From Propionibacterium sp. (lineage in GTDB: Bacteria; Actinomycetota; Actinomycetes; Propionibacteriales; Propionibacteriaceae), in the NCBI GenBank assembly GCA_012517405.1, contig JAAYVB010000043.1, forward strand, positions 62,001-126,000: a DNA stretch of 64,000 bases. The letters run 5' to 3'. Below the pieces are notes generated by a model. It was not told the DNA's origin and made no database searches. It saw only the letters and a list, made by a program, of their open reading frames with translations. Positions 62,449 to 64,000 of the stretch are shown here, piece by piece (within the stretch, counting starts at the first letter, position 1; the number at the start of each line of letters is the position of its first letter). Made by a program: the position numbers and the translations under genes.

Positions 62449-63374
62449 TGAGTGATCTGGTCACCCGGTGGGCGCAGCGCGACCGCGTCCGGGAGGCTGC
62501 CATGTCGACATCGGCAGCGCGCGATCTGGTGGCCCGTTACGTCGCCGGTCAAGACCTGGACGATCTGATCCCGGTGCTGATATCGCTGATCGACAAGGGA
62601 TTGCTGGTCAGCGTGGGCTATCTCGGTGATCATGTGAACACCCTTGAACAGGCTGCCGCCAACAAGGACGTCTATCTGACCATCGTCCGGCGGCTGAGTG
62701 ATGAAGGCATCAGCTCGTCGTCGGAACTGTCGCTGCGATTGAGCCGGCTGGGCCAGCGGCTCGGGGCCGAAGGCCGGCATTTCGCGTTGGGGGCAGCGCG
62801 CACGATCTGTCGCGCGGCCAGCAATGCCGGAGTGCTGGTGACAGTCGACATGGGCGACTACGAGTTGGTGGAGCCGACGCTGCGCGCCTGGGAGCAGCTG
62901 CACCAAGACATCCCGGCCGTCGGAGTGACGGTACAGGCGGCGTTGCACCGCACGCAGCGCGATTTGTCGGACCTGGCCATGCCTGGCCGCCGGATCAGAC
63001 TGTGCAAGGGGGTCTTCCGCGAGCCCAAGCAGGTGGCATTCCGGAACCGCCATGAGATCGACCTGGCGTTCGTCCGCGACCTGCGGATGCTGATGAACAG
63101 TCAGGTCATCGCACTGGTGGCCAGCCACGATCCGCGGATGATCTCGATCGCCGAAGAGCTGATCAGGCGCACCGGCCGTCCACCCGAGAGCTACGAGTTC
63201 CAGATGCTTCACGGCGTGCGCCCGATGGAGCAACGCAGACTGGCCGACGTCGGTTACCGTTCGCGCGTGCTGGTGCCGTTCGGGCCGGGCTGGTACGACT
63301 ACTACACGCAGCGGCTGGCCGAGCGGCCGGCCAATGCGGCGTTGTTCGCGCGTTCGCTGTTCGGGAAGCGCTGA
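62445..63374 (+). CDS. proline dehydrogenase (monofunctional)
   Basis: FAD-dependent oxidation of proline to pyrroline-5-carboxylate. 309 aa barrel: LVTVDMGDYELVEPTL, VGVTVQAALHRTQRDL, IRLCKGVFREPKQVAFRNR, ALVASHDPRMI and the C-terminal YEFQMLHGVRP with RVLVPFGPGWYDYYTQRLAERP, the proline-binding signature (YxxRRxxE-like). The partner pyrroline-5-carboxylate dehydrogenase is not in the window. Confidence 0.93.
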   Translation: MMSDLVTRWAQRDRVREAAMSTSAARDLVARYVAGQDLDDLIPVLISLIDKGLLVSVGYLGDHVNTLEQAAANKDVYLTIVRRLSDEGISSSSELSLRLSRLGQRLGAEGRHFALGAARTICRAASNAGVLVTVDMGDYELVEPTLRAWEQLHQDIPAVGVTVQAALHRTQRDLSDLAMPGRRIRLCKGVFREPKQVAFRNRHEIDLAFVRDLRMLMNSQVIALVASHDPRMISIAEELIRRTGRPPESYEFQMLHGVRPMEQRRLADVGYRSRVLVPFGPGWYDYYTQRLAERPANAALFARSLFGKR

Positions 63375-63375
63375 G

Positions 63376-64000
63376 GTGGCGGCGACTGCCGCGCGCACGC
63401 GTCCACGTCTGGTGCTCGAGACCCTGCTGATTCTCGGGATATCGCTGGGCAAGTCGGCGGTCTACTCCATCCTCAACATCATCAACCGGCTGACCTACCA
63501 GGTGCCCTTGTCGGAGCAGACATCGACGATGAACTCGGCGGTCACCCCCGACCGGCCCTGGCTCGACCTCGCCTATCAGCTGGCCAATAATCTGCTGCCG
63601 TTCTGCGCGCCGTTCCTGGCGATCTACCTGCTCTGGCGGATCTGGCCGCCGGGGCCCAGTCCGTGGCGGGCGATCGGTCTTGACGGACGCCGGGTCGGGC
63701 GCGACATCGCGCTGGGGGTCGGCTTGGCGTTGCTGATCCTGGGACCCGCGCTGGGCTTCTACCTGCTGGCGCGGCAGTTGGGCATCAACACGACCATCGT
63801 GATGGCCGATCTGGGTTCGGATTGGTGGACGATCCCGATGTACTGCCTGGCAGCGTTCCAGAACGGCTTCCTCGAAGAGGTGGTGATGATCGGCTACCTG
63901 ACCACCCGGTGGCGGCAATCCGGCTGGCATCCCGGCGCCGCGATCGCGGTGAGCGCACTGATCCGCGGCAGCTATCACCTCTATCAGGGCTTCGGGGGAT
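63376..64000 (+). CDS. CPBP-family intramembrane protease (3' end outside window)
   Basis: From the GTG at 63376, one base after the proline dehydrogenase stop, 208 codons run to the window end. There are at least five hydrophobic segments. The CPBP motifs are FLEEVVMIGYL (double Glu; Ile stands where the usual EExxxR has Arg) and SALIRGSYHLYQGFGG with the metal-binding His. Likely a membrane-embedded peptidase acting on an unknown substrate. Confidence 0.85.
   Translation, partial: MAATAARTRPRLVLETLLILGISLGKSAVYSILNIINRLTYQVPLSEQTSTMNSAVTPDRPWLDLAYQLANNLLPFCAPFLAIYLLWRIWPPGPSPWRAIGLDGRRVGRDIALGVGLALLILGPALGFYLLARQLGINTTIVMADLGSDWWTIPMYCLAAFQNGFLEEVVMIGYLTTRWRQSGWHPGAAIAVSALIRGSYHLYQGFGG

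Overview
This is a high-GC, gene-dense actinobacterial chromosome segment. Many genes overlap by ATGA or GTGA, GTG starts are common, and Lsr2, DisA, the 13E12/DUF222 family, a DtxR/IdeR-type box and a SigR/SigH-type promoter are all present. The gene set, with GH65 phosphorylase plus beta-phosphoglucomutase, flavin-based anaerobic reductases and zinc-ribbon membrane proteins, would fit Propionibacteriaceae or a relative. That placement is an inference; no rRNA is present to settle it.

Layout. (1) 1-764: the 5' part of a DUF222/HNH gene under a LexA-like box. (2) 997-13608: a housekeeping block (SftH-type helicase, NPPY methyltransferase, topA, a CYTH/CHAD-like protein, tmk, holB, DoxX-family protein, secreted hydrolase lipoprotein) whose helicase/topA/holB core resembles, from memory, the M. 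tuberculosis Rv3644c-Rv3649 neighbourhood. It is followed by tRNA-Thr(CGT). (3) 13765-18824: an accessory stretch with an aldo/keto reductase, a 415-bp intergenic region holding a long imperfect inverted repeat, a tightly coupled operon (HSL-type esterase, HxxxDG acyltransferase, zinc-ribbon six-helix membrane protein) and the C-terminal stump of an ATP-grasp peptide maturase. (4) 18915-26119: flavin amine oxidase, amt-glnK, a pseudo-beta-lactamase-like protein, a zinc-ribbon membrane protein, SixA and a tRNA-type methyltransferase. (5) 26243-29080: feoA-feoB-nifU. (6) 29143-40773: ppa, dacB, zincin, tilS, hpt, a LppU-like protein, folE-folP-folB-folK, lsr2, clpC. This matches the Rv3628-Rv3596c order with ftsH and several other genes missing. 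(7) 40843-44021: a Sap/GAP membrane protein and a TetR-regulated ABC exporter. (8) 44148-48119: a flavoprotein cluster with the architecture of NADH:(hydroxy)cinnamate reductase CrdB and CrdA, next to a signal-peptide-less ApbE flavin transferase. (9) 48219-64000: kup, GNAT, type I aroD, cls, pgmB-GH65 phosphorylase, mutY, disA-radA, a VOC protein, sugar isomerase-like protein-prodh, and a cut-off CPBP protein.

Functional threads. The most system-like element is the Crd-like set at 44148-48119. One 802-aa polypeptide joins a flavodoxin-like NAD(P)H:FMN reductase domain, an FAD_binding_2 reductase domain and a C-terminal FMN_bind domain with the flavinylation motif. A stand-alone copy of the first domain follows, and then the flavin transferase expected to load the covalent FMN. 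Folate synthesis (folEPBK), ammonium uptake with its PII partner, iron uptake with a NifU-type scaffold, and disaccharide phosphorolysis form other coherent operons.

A recurrent signal is a TAnnnT hexamer placed exactly 6-7 bases before an ATG/GTG with no ribosome binding site. It occurs at sixteen genes on both strands and marks widespread leaderless transcription; it was used here to choose many starts. No CRISPR array, rRNA, insertion sequence or prophage was seen.
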